Shown: piece by piece, positions 1 through 8,811 of the stretch
Layout of the letters: every line of letters starts with the position of its first letter
How positions within the stretch are numbered: position 1 is the first letter of the stretch
NCBI RefSeq assembly: GCF_010730955.1
Contig: NZ_AP022577.1
Coordinates: 1,736,001-1,800,000 of the forward strand
Origin: Mycolicibacterium aubagnense
GTDB lineage: Bacteria > Actinomycetota > Actinomycetes > Mycobacteriales > Mycobacteriaceae
DNA: 64,000 nt
Direction: 5' to 3'
Translations under genes and position numbers: made by a program
Notes under the pieces: model-generated
Seen by the model: only the letters and a program-made list of their open reading frames with translations
Told to the model about the DNA's origin: nothing
Databases searched by the model: none

Positions 1-665
1 ATGAAGTAGTTCTCGTCGAATCCGCCGATCTGCCGGAACGCCTTGGTGCGCAACAACAAACACGAACCGGACAACCAGCCGACCGCGCGTTCGCTGGGCT
101 CCAGCCGGTCTTGGCGGTAAGCCGCCGTCCACGGGTTGGACTTCCAGAACGGACCCACCACCGCGTGCATGCCGCCACGGATCAGGCTCGGCTGATGCCG
201 GGCCGACGGATAGACCGAACCGTCGGGGTCGCGGATCAGCGGACCCACCGAACCCGCGGCCGGCCAGCGCGCCGCACCGGCGAACAACTCGTCGATACTG
301 TGCGGCCCCCATTGCACGTCCGGGTTGACCACCACGAAGAACTCCTGGTCGACGACGCTGTCCGGCGTGTCGAGGTAGGCCGCCACCGCGCGGTTGACCG
401 CGGTGCCGTAGCCGAGGTTTCCGCCCGTGCGGAACAACTCGACGTCGGCATAGCGCTCCAGGGCCGCCTCGGGCGCGCCGTCGGTCGATCCGTTGTCAGC
501 CATCACCACCAGCAGCCGGCGCTCGGTGGCGTGCGCCAACGTCTTCAGGAAACGGTCCAGATGCGGGCCAGGTGAATAGGTCACCGTCACCACGAGCAGC
601 GGGCGGTCCGGCACAGGTGATCTGTCGGACTGCGTCCTCGGCGGTCCGGAAGGCTGCTCGATCAC
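1..665 (-). CDS. wbbL: Rhamnosyltransferase WbbL, N-terminal part (cut by window edge)
   Basis: Family 2 (GT-A) glycosyltransferase. The M. tuberculosis counterpart adds rhamnose from dTDP-rhamnose to GlcNAc-PP-decaprenol, making the linker between arabinogalactan and peptidoglycan on the cytoplasmic face of the membrane. The visible 221 residues start at GTG 665 (MIEQPSGPPRTQS...). They contain the nucleotide-sugar-binding DNGSTD motif near residue 58, a VVNPDVQWG segment carrying the metal-binding Asp, and the acceptor-side WLSGSCLLLR motif. The 3' end lies beyond position 1. It diverges from the lcp gene at 768, as wbbL1 and Rv3267 do in M. tuberculosis, so two arabinogalactan-linker steps sit back to back. 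Confidence 0.88.
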   Translation of the reverse strand, partial: MIEQPSGPPRTQSDRSPVPDRPLLVVTVTYSPGPHLDRFLKTLAHATERRLLVVMADNGSTDGAPEAALERYADVELFRTGGNLGYGTAVNRAVAAYLDTPDSVVDQEFFVVVNPDVQWGPHSIDELFAGAARWPAAGSVGPLIRDPDGSVYPSARHQPSLIRGGMHAVVGPFWKSNPWTAAYRQDRLEPSERAVGWLSGSCLLLRTKAFRQIGGFDENYF

Positions 666-767
666 GGGCTAGAGGTTAGCGGGCCGACGGCCGTAGCCGC
701 ACCAGGGTGTGACCCGCCGAACCCCGGGCTACCGGGCTCAGCAACCGCTCGCCAGTAGCCTGTCCTG

Positions 768-2237
768 GTGCCAGGTCGACTGTTCCGCATCCTCGCCGTC
801 ATGACGACGGTGCTCGTGATGGTGGGCACCGGCATGGCCTGGAGCAGCCTGCGTTCGCTGGAATCGGGCATCAGCCGCATCAGCACCGCGGCCCTCGGCG
901 GCGGGGGCGACGACGGTGCCGTCGACATCCTCCTCGTGGGCATGGACAGCCGCACCGACGCGCACGGAAACCCCTTGTCAGAGGAGGAACTCGCGACGCT
1001 GCGGGCCGGCGACGACGTGTCCACCAACACCGACACCATCATCCTGGTACGCATCCCCAACAACGGGCGCTCGGCCACCGCCATCTCCATTCCGCGCGAC
1101 TCCTATGTGCAGGCGCCGGGGCTGGGCAAGACCAAGATCAACGGCGTCTTCGGTCAGGTGAAGCTCGAGAAGATGAAGGAACTCGTCGAGCAGCAAGGCG
1201 AGGATCCGGCCACCGCGGAACCCAAGGCCGTCGAGGCCGGACGCGAGGCGCTGATCAAAACCGTGGCAAAACTCACAGGCGTCACGGTCGATCACTACGC
1301 CGAAGTCGGGTTGCTCGGGTTCGCCTTGATCACCGACGCCCTCGGCGGGGTCAACGTATGTCTGAAAAACGCCGTCGACGAACCGTTGTCGGGAGCCAAC
1401 TTCCCGGCCGGCTGGCAAAAGCTGGGCGGCCCGCAGGCGCTCAGCTTCGTGCGGCAGCGCCATGATCTGCCCCGCGGCGACCTGGACCGGGTAACCCGCC
1501 AACAGGTTTTCATGGCGTCGCTGGCGCACGACATCATCTCCGGACAGACCCTGTCCAGCCCCAGCACCCTGAGTCGGCTGCGGCAGGCCGTGCAGCGGTC
1601 CGTGGTGCTGTCCGACGGTTGGGACATCATGGATTTCGTCCAGCAGATGCAGAAGCTGGCGGGCGGCAATGTGGCGTTCGCCACCATCCCGGTGCTGGCC
1701 GAGGACGGCTGGAGCGACGACGGCACCCAGAGCGTCGTGCGGGTCGACCCCGACCAGGTACAGCAGTGGGTGGCCGGCCTGCTCCAGGACCAGGCCGCGG
1801 GCAAGACCGAGAAGCTAGCGTACACCCCGGGCAACACCACCGTCGATGTGGCCAACGACAGTGACGTCAACGGGCTGGCCGCGGCGGTGTCGGAGGTCCT
1901 CACCGAAAAGGGCTTCGCCGCAGGCAAAGTCGGCAACAACGAGGCCGACCACGTGACCTCGAGCCAGATCCAGGCCGCGAAGTCGGACGACCTCGGGGCG
2001 CGCGCCATTGCCGAGCAACTGGGCAATCTGCCCGTGGTGGAGAACGCCTCGGTGCCCAGCGGCGCGGTGCGCGTGGTGCTCTCGCACGACTACACGGGCC
2101 CCGGTTCCGGCCTGGAGAGCGGGCACCACACCACCGCCCAATCCGCTTCCGACACCACCGATTCCGGCACGGCCACACCGGTACCGGCATCCCCCGTCAT
2201 CACCGCGGGTGCGTCCGATCCGAAGTGCGTCGACTGA
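768..2237 (+). CDS. lcp1: LytR-CpsA-Psr family protein (Lcp1/CpsA-type arabinogalactan ligase)
   Basis: 489-residue LCP protein with a GTG start. Order of parts: short cytoplasmic tail, one membrane segment at about residues 5-25, the LCP catalytic domain at about 50-265 and a LytR_C domain at about 350-445 (TTVDVANDSDVNGLA...). Conserved LCP elements visible are VGMDSRTD, AISIPRDSYV, KINGVF, the DALGGV stretch and the FVRQRHD...GDLDRVTRQQ motif with its phosphate-binding Arg residues. The mycobacterial family member at this locus attaches arabinogalactan from a lipid carrier to muramic acid outside the membrane. Divergent from wbbL. It is followed after one base by the TIGR03089 gene, so the two are probably cotranscribed. 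Confidence 0.9.
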   Translation: MPGRLFRILAVMTTVLVMVGTGMAWSSLRSLESGISRISTAALGGGGDDGAVDILLVGMDSRTDAHGNPLSEEELATLRAGDDVSTNTDTIILVRIPNNGRSATAISIPRDSYVQAPGLGKTKINGVFGQVKLEKMKELVEQQGEDPATAEPKAVEAGREALIKTVAKLTGVTVDHYAEVGLLGFALITDALGGVNVCLKNAVDEPLSGANFPAGWQKLGGPQALSFVRQRHDLPRGDLDRVTRQQVFMASLAHDIISGQTLSSPSTLSRLRQAVQRSVVLSDGWDIMDFVQQMQKLAGGNVAFATIPVLAEDGWSDDGTQSVVRVDPDQVQQWVAGLLQDQAAGKTEKLAYTPGNTTVDVANDSDVNGLAAAVSEVLTEKGFAAGKVGNNEADHVTSSQIQAAKSDDLGARAIAEQLGNLPVVENASVPSGAVRVVLSHDYTGPGSGLESGHHTTAQSASDTTDSGTATPVPASPVITAGASDPKCVD

Positions 2238-2238
2238 C

Positions 2239-2970
2239 GTGACCAACCTCTCCAGCGCGCTCCTCGACCCGCTGCTGCGCACCGACCCGGCCGGCCCGCG
2301 CATCACGTACTACGACGACGCCACCGGCGAACGCATCGAGGTGTCGGCGGTGACGCTGGGCAACTGGGCCGCCAAGACCGCCAACCTGCTGCGTGACGAA
2401 CTCGGCGCCGGCCCGGGCAGCCGGGTCGCGGTACTGCTGCCCGCGCACTGGCAGACCGCGGGCGTGTTGTTCGGCATCTGGTACATCGGCGCGGAAGTGG
2501 TTATCGGAGAACCGCTTCCGACGGAGTGCGACGTGGCGATGTGCACCATGGACCTCATCGCCGAAGCGGACGACGCAGTGGCCGATGCCACCGGCACCGC
2601 CGAAGTGGTGGTGCTGTCCCTCGACCCGTTCGGCAAGCCCGTCCCCGATCTGCCGATCGGCGTCACCGACTACGCGACATCCGTGCGTGTGCACGGCGAT
2701 CAGATCGTGCCCGAACGCACGCCCGGTCCGGCGCTGGCCGGCCGTTCTGTCGACGACGTCCTCGCCGAGGCCCGGAGCATTGCCGCGGCAAAGGGATTCA
2801 CCGCCCAGACCCGGCTGCTGTCGACAGCGCCGTGGGGTACCACCGACGAACTCGTGGCCAACCTGCTGGCGGTGTTCGCCGGCGGCGCGTCCCTGGTGCA
2901 GGTGGCCCACCCCGACGCGGGCGCCCTGGACCGGCGCCGCGCGACGGAGAAGGTCACTGCCGACCTGTAG
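2239..2970 (+). CDS. TIGR03089 family protein (AMP-binding-like, Rv3268 type)
   Basis: 243-residue protein starting at GTG 2239, one base after the lcp stop codon. An in-frame upstream extension to 2008 only overlaps lcp and is disregarded. The sequence resembles the N-terminal half of an AMP-forming acyl-CoA synthetase (VSAVTLGNWAAKTANLLRDELG, VAVLLPAHWQTAGVLFGIWYIGAEV). It lacks the C-terminal adenylation motifs, so it is probably not a ligase by itself. The short form is usual for this family in mycobacteria and function is unknown. It ends 9 bp from the convergent fadE25. Confidence 0.75.
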   Translation: MTNLSSALLDPLLRTDPAGPRITYYDDATGERIEVSAVTLGNWAAKTANLLRDELGAGPGSRVAVLLPAHWQTAGVLFGIWYIGAEVVIGEPLPTECDVAMCTMDLIAEADDAVADATGTAEVVVLSLDPFGKPVPDLPIGVTDYATSVRVHGDQIVPERTPGPALAGRSVDDVLAEARSIAAAKGFTAQTRLLSTAPWGTTDELVANLLAVFAGGASLVQVAHPDAGALDRRRATEKVTADL

Positions 2971-2979
2971 CGCCTGACG

Positions 2980-4140
2980 TCAGCGCAGCAGGGCGCGGGA
3001 CATCACGACCCGCTGAATCTGGTTGGTCCCCTCATAGATCTGGGTGATCTTCGCGTCGCGCATCATGCGCTCCACCGGGAAGTCGACGGTGTAGCCGGCG
3101 CCACCGAACAGCTGCACGGCGTTGGTGGTCACCTCCATCGCCACGTCCGAGGCGAAACACTTCGACGCCGCGGAGATGAAGCCCAGGTTGCCTTCACCAC
3201 GCTCGGCGCGGGCGGCGGCGCTGTAGACCATCAGGCGCGCCGCCTCGGTCTTCATCGCCATGTCGGCGATCATGAACTCGACGCCCTGGAACTGGCTGAT
3301 GGACTTGCCGAACTGCTTGCGGTCCTTGGTGTACGCGATGGCCGCGTCCAGCGCGCCCTGCGCCACCCCGACAGCCTGCGCGCCGATGGTCGGACGGGTG
3401 TGGTCGAGCGTCGCCAGTGCGGTCTTGAAGCCGGTACCGGGCTCACCGATGATGCGGTCGCCGGGGATGCGGCAGTTCTCGAAGTACAGCTCGACGGTCG
3501 GCGAGCCCTTGATGCCGAGCTTGCGTTCCTTCGGGCCGATGGTGAAGCCCTCGTCGTCGAGGTGCACCATGAACGCCGAGATGCCGTTGGCGCCCTTGTC
3601 GGGATCGGTCACCGCCATGACGGTGTACCAGGTCGACGCGCCACCGTTGGTGATCCACGCCTTGGCGCCGTTGAGAATCCAGTCGTCGCCGTCGGCCTTG
3701 GCGCGGGTGCGCATGGCCGCCGCGTCACTGCCGGCCTCGCGCTCGGACAGCGCGTACGACGCCAGCTTGCCGTCGACCAGGTCCGGCAGCACCTTGTGCT
3801 TCAGGTCGTCGGACCCGTTCAGGATCAGGCCCATGGTGCCGAGCTTGTTGACCGCGGGGATCAGCGACGCCGAGACGTCGACCCGGGCCACTTCCTCGAT
3901 GACGATGCACGCGGCGACCGAGTCCGCACCCTGTCCGCCGAACGCTTCGGGCACGTGGACGGCATTGAAGCCCGACGCCGTCAGCGCGTCACTGGCCTCC
4001 TGGGGGAACCGGGCCTTCTCATCGACCTCGGCGGCGTAGGGAGCGATTTCCTTCTCGGCGAGGGCACGGATCGCGGCCCGAAGCTCCTGGTGCTCTTCCG
4101 GCAGCTGAAACAGATCGAATGACGGGTTACCGATAGACAT
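2980..4140 (-). CDS. fadE25: Acyl-CoA dehydrogenase FadE25
   Basis: 386 residues, full length for a flavin acyl-CoA dehydrogenase. It oxidises acyl-CoA to trans-2-enoyl-CoA in the cytoplasm. N-terminal helical domain about 1-125, middle beta domain with YALSEREAGSDAAAM and WITNGG (about 130-235), C-terminal helical domain with RKQFGKSISQFQ and IYEGTNQIQR. Glu370 in that last motif is at the usual catalytic-base position of short-chain enzymes. Last gene of a purK-purE-methyltransferase-fadE25 series on the minus strand. M. tuberculosis has the same neighbours without the methyltransferase. Confidence 0.93.
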   Translation of the reverse strand: MSIGNPSFDLFQLPEEHQELRAAIRALAEKEIAPYAAEVDEKARFPQEASDALTASGFNAVHVPEAFGGQGADSVAACIVIEEVARVDVSASLIPAVNKLGTMGLILNGSDDLKHKVLPDLVDGKLASYALSEREAGSDAAAMRTRAKADGDDWILNGAKAWITNGGASTWYTVMAVTDPDKGANGISAFMVHLDDEGFTIGPKERKLGIKGSPTVELYFENCRIPGDRIIGEPGTGFKTALATLDHTRPTIGAQAVGVAQGALDAAIAYTKDRKQFGKSISQFQGVEFMIADMAMKTEAARLMVYSAAARAERGEGNLGFISAASKCFASDVAMEVTTNAVQLFGGAGYTVDFPVERMMRDAKITQIYEGTNQIQRVVMSRALLR

Positions 4141-4197
4141 TGACGGCTCCTTGCCTGCCCATTTGGCGAGATGCGATGTTGCTACTCGCCGGTAACT

Positions 4198-5022
4198 TTA
4201 CCGCCCCTGACCCGACACCTTCTGCAGACCACGGATCAGCTCGCGGTAAGTGCGGTGATAGACGGTGCGCAACGTCTCGCTCCGGCGCAGGACGTCGACG
4301 GCCGTCACCGGACCGAGCAGCAGCACCGGATGCCCGGCGAAAACCGAGGTCGTGTGCTGGATCCGGGCCGAACGGTGCGCTGCCGACTCCAGTTCGGCCT
4401 GGTAGTAGTCGCAGTACTCCGGCTGGGTGAAGAACACCTTGTTGAATCCGATGGCGAACGGGGCCAGGCCGGCTCCGTCGTCGAGGTACTTGAGCGTGCC
4501 CACCGCGACGCCGGGCCAGAACTCGTTGAAGACGTCGTCGGCGATGACGATGCCGCCGTCGGCCAGCGTGGCCTCGGCGAGCTGCATGTCGCTGTAGACG
4601 ATCTCCTCGGTGTGCCCACCGTCGACGCTGAAGAACCGGATGGGCGCACCCGCCTCCTCCAGCAGCACCTCGGGGGTCAGCTTGGTGGAGTCGCCCTGGT
4701 GGATCACCACGCCGTCCATCGACGACCACACGTCGACGTTGCTGGTGAACTTCGCCAGGTCACCGGCACCGGAGCCGTCGATGTTGAGGTCCTGGTCGCC
4801 GAAAATGTCGATGGCAACGGACTTTTCGTCATCCCGCTGCAACAGGCTCAGCCCGATGAACAGCTTGCCGTGGTGTACGCCGATCTCGGCGACGGCGCCG
4901 CCGACGGACCTGGCCCGCTGGGCCTCATCCAGTGCACCGGCGACCAGGAGCACCTCCGGCTCCATGAATCCCGTGACGAACTTGTGGCCGACGCTGCGGT
5001 ACCGCGCGAAAGTAGATTTCAT
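4198..5022 (-). CDS. Class I SAM-dependent methyltransferase (Methyltransf_24-like)
   Basis: 274 residues. A Rossmann-type methyltransferase core begins with AEIGVHHGKLFIGLSLL (SAM motif I, about residues 45-61), followed by VAIDIFGDQ and by FFSVDGGHTEEIVYSD and GGIVIADDVF, a pattern of methyltransferases encoded with sugar or cell-envelope genes. No signal peptide or membrane segment. It lies 11 bp after purE and 57 bp before fadE25, so it is likely in the same transcript. The substrate cannot be read from the sequence; a glycan or lipid O-methyl group is a guess. The corresponding M. tuberculosis interval has no such gene as I recall it. Confidence 0.72.
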   Translation of the reverse strand: MKSTFARYRSVGHKFVTGFMEPEVLLVAGALDEAQRARSVGGAVAEIGVHHGKLFIGLSLLQRDDEKSVAIDIFGDQDLNIDGSGAGDLAKFTSNVDVWSSMDGVVIHQGDSTKLTPEVLLEEAGAPIRFFSVDGGHTEEIVYSDMQLAEATLADGGIVIADDVFNEFWPGVAVGTLKYLDDGAGLAPFAIGFNKVFFTQPEYCDYYQAELESAAHRSARIQHTTSVFAGHPVLLLGPVTAVDVLRRSETLRTVYHRTYRELIRGLQKVSGQGR

Positions 5023-5033
5023 CGATCGTGAGC

Positions 5034-5558
5034 TTACTTGCCCAGCAACCGATTCCGTAGGGCCTCGTCCTTGGCGAGCACCATTTGCTCCAGGTCCCCC
5101 TGAAAGCGCTGCATCCGCGCACGCAAACCGGCATCGGCCGACCCCAGGATGCGTACCGCCAGCAGGCCCGCGTTGCGGGCGCCACCGATCGACACCGTGG
5201 CCACCGGCACCCCGGCGGGCATCTGCACGATCGACAGCAACGAGTCCATGCCGTCGAGGCGGGCCAGCGGCACCGGTACGCCGATCACCGGCAGCGGGGT
5301 GGCCGACGCCACCATCCCGGGCAAGTGCGCCGCGCCGCCGGCGCCCGCGATGATCACCTCGACGCCCCGGTCCGCGGCGGTCTTGGCGTAGTCGAGCATG
5401 CGCTGCGGGGTGCGGTGCGCCGACACCACGCCGACCTCGAACGGCACCTCGAACTCGGCGAGCGCGGTGGCCGCATCCTCCATCACCGACCAGTCGCTGT
5501 CGCTGCCCATGATCAGGCCGACCCGCGGGCCGCCCTTTTTGCCCGCGTGCTCACTCAT
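5034..5558 (-). CDS. purE: N5-carboxyaminoimidazole ribonucleotide mutase PurE
   Basis: 174 residues. Moves the carboxylate of N5-CAIR to give CAIR in de novo purine synthesis. Class I PurE features seen: [13 protein letters not shown] (phosphate binding) and the [11 protein letters not shown] motif with its catalytic His, followed by the [10 protein letters not shown] loop. Start chosen at ATG 5558 ([10 protein letters not shown]) because homologous sequence starts just after it; the longer reading frame to 5663 only covers the end of purK. It overlaps the purK stop by 8 bp, indicating coupled translation. Confidence 0.95.
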   Translation of the reverse strand: MSEHAGKKGGPRVGLIMGSDSDWSVMEDAATALAEFEVPFEVGVVSAHRTPQRMLDYAKTAADRGVEVIIAGAGGAAHLPGMVASATPLPVIGVPVPLARLDGMDSLLSIVQMPAGVPVATVSIGGARNAGLLAVRILGSADAGLRARMQRFQGDLEQMVLAKDEALRNRLLGK

Positions 5559-6780
5559 GTGCACTCCATCCGTCCGTCCACTCGCCATGCGACAACCAAT
5601 GCGCGGCCCGGGTGGCCCGCTCGCGTACCTCCGCCACGTACGCCTCGTCGTCGAGCGAGCCACCCGCCGCGCCGACGATGTTGACGTGGCCGATCTTGCG
5701 ACCGGGCCGCTCCCCCTTGCCGTACAGGTGCACCCGGGCCTCGGGCAGCCGGCCGAACAGGTGATGCAACCGCTCGTCCATGCTCATCTGCGGCTGGGTC
5801 GGCGCGCCCAGCACGTTCGCCATCACCGTCACCGGCGCCAGCGGCGTGGTCGAGCCCAGCGGGTAGTCCAGTACGGCGCGCAGGTGCTGCTCGAACTGGC
5901 TGGTCGTCGCGCCGTCCATGGTCCAGTGCCCGGAGTTGTGCGGCCGCATGGCCAGCTCGTTCACCACGAGTGCACTGTCAAAGGTCTCGAAGAGCTCGAC
6001 CGCAAGCACTCCGACGACACCCAGTTCATCGGCGATCCGCAGGGCGAGCTGTTCGGCCGCGGTGGCGACCTCCGGATCCAGTTGCGATGCCGGCGCGATC
6101 ACCTCGACGCAGATGCCGTCCTCCTGCACGGTGTGCACCACCGGCCACGCCGCGCCCTGCCCGAACGGCGAACGCGCCACCAGCGCGGCCAGCTCGCGGC
6201 GCATGGCGACCTTCTCCTCGACCAGCACGGCGACACCGTCGGCCAGATAGCCCTCGGCGGCCGCGCGGGCCTGCGCAACGTCGTCGGCCAACGTGACGCC
6301 CTTGCCGTCGTAGCCGCCCCGGCTCGCCTTCACGACGAGGCCGACGCCGGCCCCAGAGCCGATTTCGGCGGCGAGCTCGTCGATGGCATCGAGATCGGCG
6401 ACGGTGGCCACCTCCCGGTAGCGCGGCAGCGGCGCGCCGAGTTCGGCCAGCCGCCGGCGCATCACCAATTTGTCCTGCGCGTGCACCAGCGCCGATGGCG
6501 GCGGGGCCACATTGACCCCGTCCGCGACGAGGGTCTGCAGCAGTTCAGTGGGCACGTGCTCGTGGTCGAACGTCAGCACCGTCGCACCGGCCGCCACCTG
6601 ACGCAGCGCATCGAGGTCGGTGTGCGAGCCCAGCACCACCGCCGGGCTCACCTGGGCGGCGGGCTCGTCGGCAGCGACAGCCAGCACCCGCAGGGTCTGG
6701 CCGAGCGCGATGGCCGCCTGGTGGGTCATGCGGGCCAACTGGCCGCCACCGATCATTGCCACGACGGGGGGTTGCGTCAC
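5551..6780 (-). CDS. purK: N5-carboxyaminoimidazole ribonucleotide synthase PurK
   Basis: 409 residues if the GTG at 6780 is used ([18 protein letters not shown]). ATP-grasp enzyme making N5-CAIR from AIR, bicarbonate and ATP. Preatp-grasp domain with [10 protein letters not shown] at the N-terminus, ATP-grasp domain with [13 protein letters not shown] at about 130-160, and the [25 protein letters not shown] signature near residue 260. An upstream in-frame start at 6855 would add 25 unconserved residues. Divergent from gtrA. Heads the purK-purE-methyltransferase-fadE25 series. Confidence 0.94.
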   Translation of the reverse strand: MTQPPVVAMIGGGQLARMTHQAAIALGQTLRVLAVAADEPAAQVSPAVVLGSHTDLDALRQVAAGATVLTFDHEHVPTELLQTLVADGVNVAPPPSALVHAQDKLVMRRRLAELGAPLPRYREVATVADLDAIDELAAEIGSGAGVGLVVKASRGGYDGKGVTLADDVAQARAAAEGYLADGVAVLVEEKVAMRRELAALVARSPFGQGAAWPVVHTVQEDGICVEVIAPASQLDPEVATAAEQLALRIADELGVVGVLAVELFETFDSALVVNELAMRPHNSGHWTMDGATTSQFEQHLRAVLDYPLGSTTPLAPVTVMANVLGAPTQPQMSMDERLHHLFGRLPEARVHLYGKGERPGRKIGHVNIVGAAGGSLDDEAYVAEVRERATRAAHWLSHGEWTDGWSAHE

Positions 6781-6896
6781 GGCGCCTAGTTTGTCACGCA
6801 CCAGAGGTGCCCCCGAATCTGCCCATGCGGGCTTGCTACCGCCCACTACCTGCACGGGTACGCGAAACGCCCGGACTATCCGTAAACTTGCCGCTT

Positions 6897-7511
6897 ATGT
6901 CGTTCACCGAGGCCACCATCGCGCGGCTACCGCGAGTGATCCGGCCGTTTGCCGAACGGCATCACGAGCTCATCAAGTTCGCCATTGTCGGCGCCACCAC
7001 GTTCGTGATCGACTCGGCGATCTTCTACACACTCAAGCTCACCGTGCTCGAGCCCAAGCCGGTGACGGCCAAGATCATCGCCGGCATCGTCGCGGTGATC
7101 GCGTCGTACGTGCTGAACCGCGAATGGAGTTTCCAGAACCGCGGCGGCCGCGAGCGCCATCACGAGGCCCTGCTGTTCTTCGCGGTCAGTGGTGTGGGCG
7201 TGCTGCTGAGCATGGCGCCGCTGTGGGTGTCCAGCTACATGCTGCAACTGCGCGTGCCCAACGTGTCCCTGACCGTCGAGAACATCGCGGACTTCGTGTC
7301 GGCGTACGTCATCGGCAACCTGCTGCAGATGGCGTTCCGGTTCTGGGCGTTCCGCCGCTGGGTGTTCCCCGACGAGATGGCGCAGCACGCACCCGACATG
7401 ACGCTCGAGGCGACCATGACAATCGGCGGTTTCGCCGAGGCCTACGACGAGCTCTCGGACGACCCTCAGCTGGACGACTCCTCCGAACCCAGGGTGTCGA
7501 AGACTTCGTGA
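6897..7511 (+). CDS. GtrA family membrane protein
   Basis: 204 residues from ATG 6897. GtrA/DPMS-like domain with four predicted membrane segments (about residues 25-48, 58-75, 95-118, 132-152). Characteristic KFAIVGATTFVIDSAIFY and YVLNREWSFQ stretches are present. Family members are thought to flip or accompany polyprenyl-phosphate-linked sugars. Its C-terminal acidic tail (EAYDELSDDPQLDDSSEP) is not part of the domain. The 3' end overlaps the convergent PH-domain gene by 46 bp. The same arrangement occurs at Rv3277/Rv3278c. Confidence 0.87.
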   Translation: MSFTEATIARLPRVIRPFAERHHELIKFAIVGATTFVIDSAIFYTLKLTVLEPKPVTAKIIAGIVAVIASYVLNREWSFQNRGGRERHHEALLFFAVSGVGVLLSMAPLWVSSYMLQLRVPNVSLTVENIADFVSAYVIGNLLQMAFRFWAFRRWVFPDEMAQHAPDMTLEATMTIGGFAEAYDELSDDPQLDDSSEPRVSKTS

Positions 7512-7984
7512 TACAGCAGCGAGTGGACCTGTTCCACGCGCGGAATGTCATGGAATTCCAGGGGATCCTGGGATGCCGATTCGATGATCAGGGTGCCGGT
7601 GCGCAGTATCCGGTCGAGTATTTGGTGCCGGAACTCCACGCTGTTGATGCGGGCCAACGGAATATCGATGCCCGACCGCGTCAGCACCCCGCGCCGGAAC
7701 ATCACCCGGCGGTCGGTGATCACGAAATGCGTTGACCGCCAGTTCAAGAACGGCCAGACGGTGAGCCACCCGACCACCACCAGCCAGATCACTCCGATCA
7801 CCGCGAAGATGATGTTCTTGGCGTTCGAGTCCCAATTGGTGTGATTGACCACGGCCGCGACGAAGGAAGCCAGCGCCGTCCCGGCCAGCAGCACCAGCAC
7901 CGGTCCGATCAGTCGCTTCCAGTGCGGGTGCCGATGCAGCACAACATGTTCGTCGGCGGCCAGCACGTTGTCCGGGTAACCCAT
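7466..7984 (-). CDS. Membrane protein with bacterial PH domain (Rv3278c type)
   Basis: 172 residues. Two membrane segments (about 24-46 and 58-82) precede a bacterial pleckstrin-homology-like domain (RSTHFVITDRRVMFRRGVLTRSGIDIPLARINSV...). Function unknown; a conserved membrane protein found beside birA in mycobacteria. Its 3' end overlaps convergent gtrA by 46 bp. It lies 20 bp downstream of birA on the same strand and is probably the last gene of that transcript. Confidence 0.85.
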   Translation of the reverse strand: MGYPDNVLAADEHVVLHRHPHWKRLIGPVLVLLAGTALASFVAAVVNHTNWDSNAKNIIFAVIGVIWLVVVGWLTVWPFLNWRSTHFVITDRRVMFRRGVLTRSGIDIPLARINSVEFRHQILDRILRTGTLIIESASQDPLEFHDIPRVEQVHSLLYHEVFDTLGSEESSS

Positions 7985-8004
7985 ACCCAGACTCTAGGCG
8001 GTGC

Positions 8005-8811
8005 TCAGCTCGTGGCGGGACGCAAATGCACGACGTCACCGGCAGAGACCGCGACGACGCCGTCGGCCGAATCGATCACCAGTGCACCGCCCGCGTCGAT
8101 GTCGGTCGCTTGCCCGACCACCTCGCGCCCACCGGGCAACTCGGCCCGCACCGACCGACCCAGGGTGGAGCTGTGCTTGCGGTAGACGGCCAGCAACTCG
8201 ACGTTTCCACCTGCTCGCCACTCGGCGATCCTGGCGTGCAGACGGTTCAACAGCACCGCTGCCAGCCGCTGCCGATCTGGTTGTGCCACACCGACACTCA
8301 GCAGGGAGACGGCCGCCGGATCGGGCAGTTCGCCGGCCGCCATTGACACATTGAGGCCGATACCGACGACGATGACGGGCGACCCGCCGGAGCCCGGTGC
8401 CGCGACCTCCGCGAGAATCCCGGCCAGTTTGCCGGTGCCCACCTGAACATCGTTGGGCCATTTGAGCACGGCCTGCACACCGGTCACCTCGGCGACCGCC
8501 TCGACGACGGCCAGCCCGGCCGCCAGCGACAACAAGCCCCAGGTTCCGCTCGGCACATCGGTGGTGTCCACCCCGACCGACACCAGAATCTGCGACCGCG
8601 GCACCGCTGACCAGCTGCGGCCCTGACGGCCCCGGCCCTCGGTCTGGTCCTCGGCGAACAGCGCCACGCCCGCGACATTCTCACCGGACTGCGCCCGCGC
8701 CGCCAGATCGGCGTTGGTGGAACCGGTTTCGGCCACCACCTCGACCCGCCAGCCCGCGCCGGCTTCTGCCTGGATCGCCGCGGCGTCCAGCGGCAGCAGG
8801 TCAGCAGTCAT
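8005..8811 (-). CDS. birA: Biotin--[acetyl-CoA-carboxylase] ligase BirA
   Basis: 268 residues. Attaches biotin to the carrier domain of AccA-type subunits through biotinyl-AMP. Visible elements: AETGSTNADL (about 28-36), the biotinyl-AMP loop EGRGRQGRSW (59-67) and LKWPNDV with Lys117. There is no N-terminal helix-turn-helix, so it is a monofunctional ligase and not a repressor. The start at ATG 8811 overlaps the end of the upstream lipase by 11 bp. Its substrate AccA3 and partner AccD5 are encoded in the same window; in M. tuberculosis birA and accD5 are adjacent, whereas here about 22 kb of polysaccharide genes separate them. Confidence 0.93.
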   Translation of the reverse strand: MTADLLPLDAAAIQAEAGAGWRVEVVAETGSTNADLAARAQSGENVAGVALFAEDQTEGRGRQGRSWSAVPRSQILVSVGVDTTDVPSGTWGLLSLAAGLAVVEAVAEVTGVQAVLKWPNDVQVGTGKLAGILAEVAAPGSGGSPVIVVGIGLNVSMAAGELPDPAAVSLLSVGVAQPDRQRLAAVLLNRLHARIAEWRAGGNVELLAVYRKHSSTLGRSVRAELPGGREVVGQATDIDAGGALVIDSADGVVAVSAGDVVHLRPATS

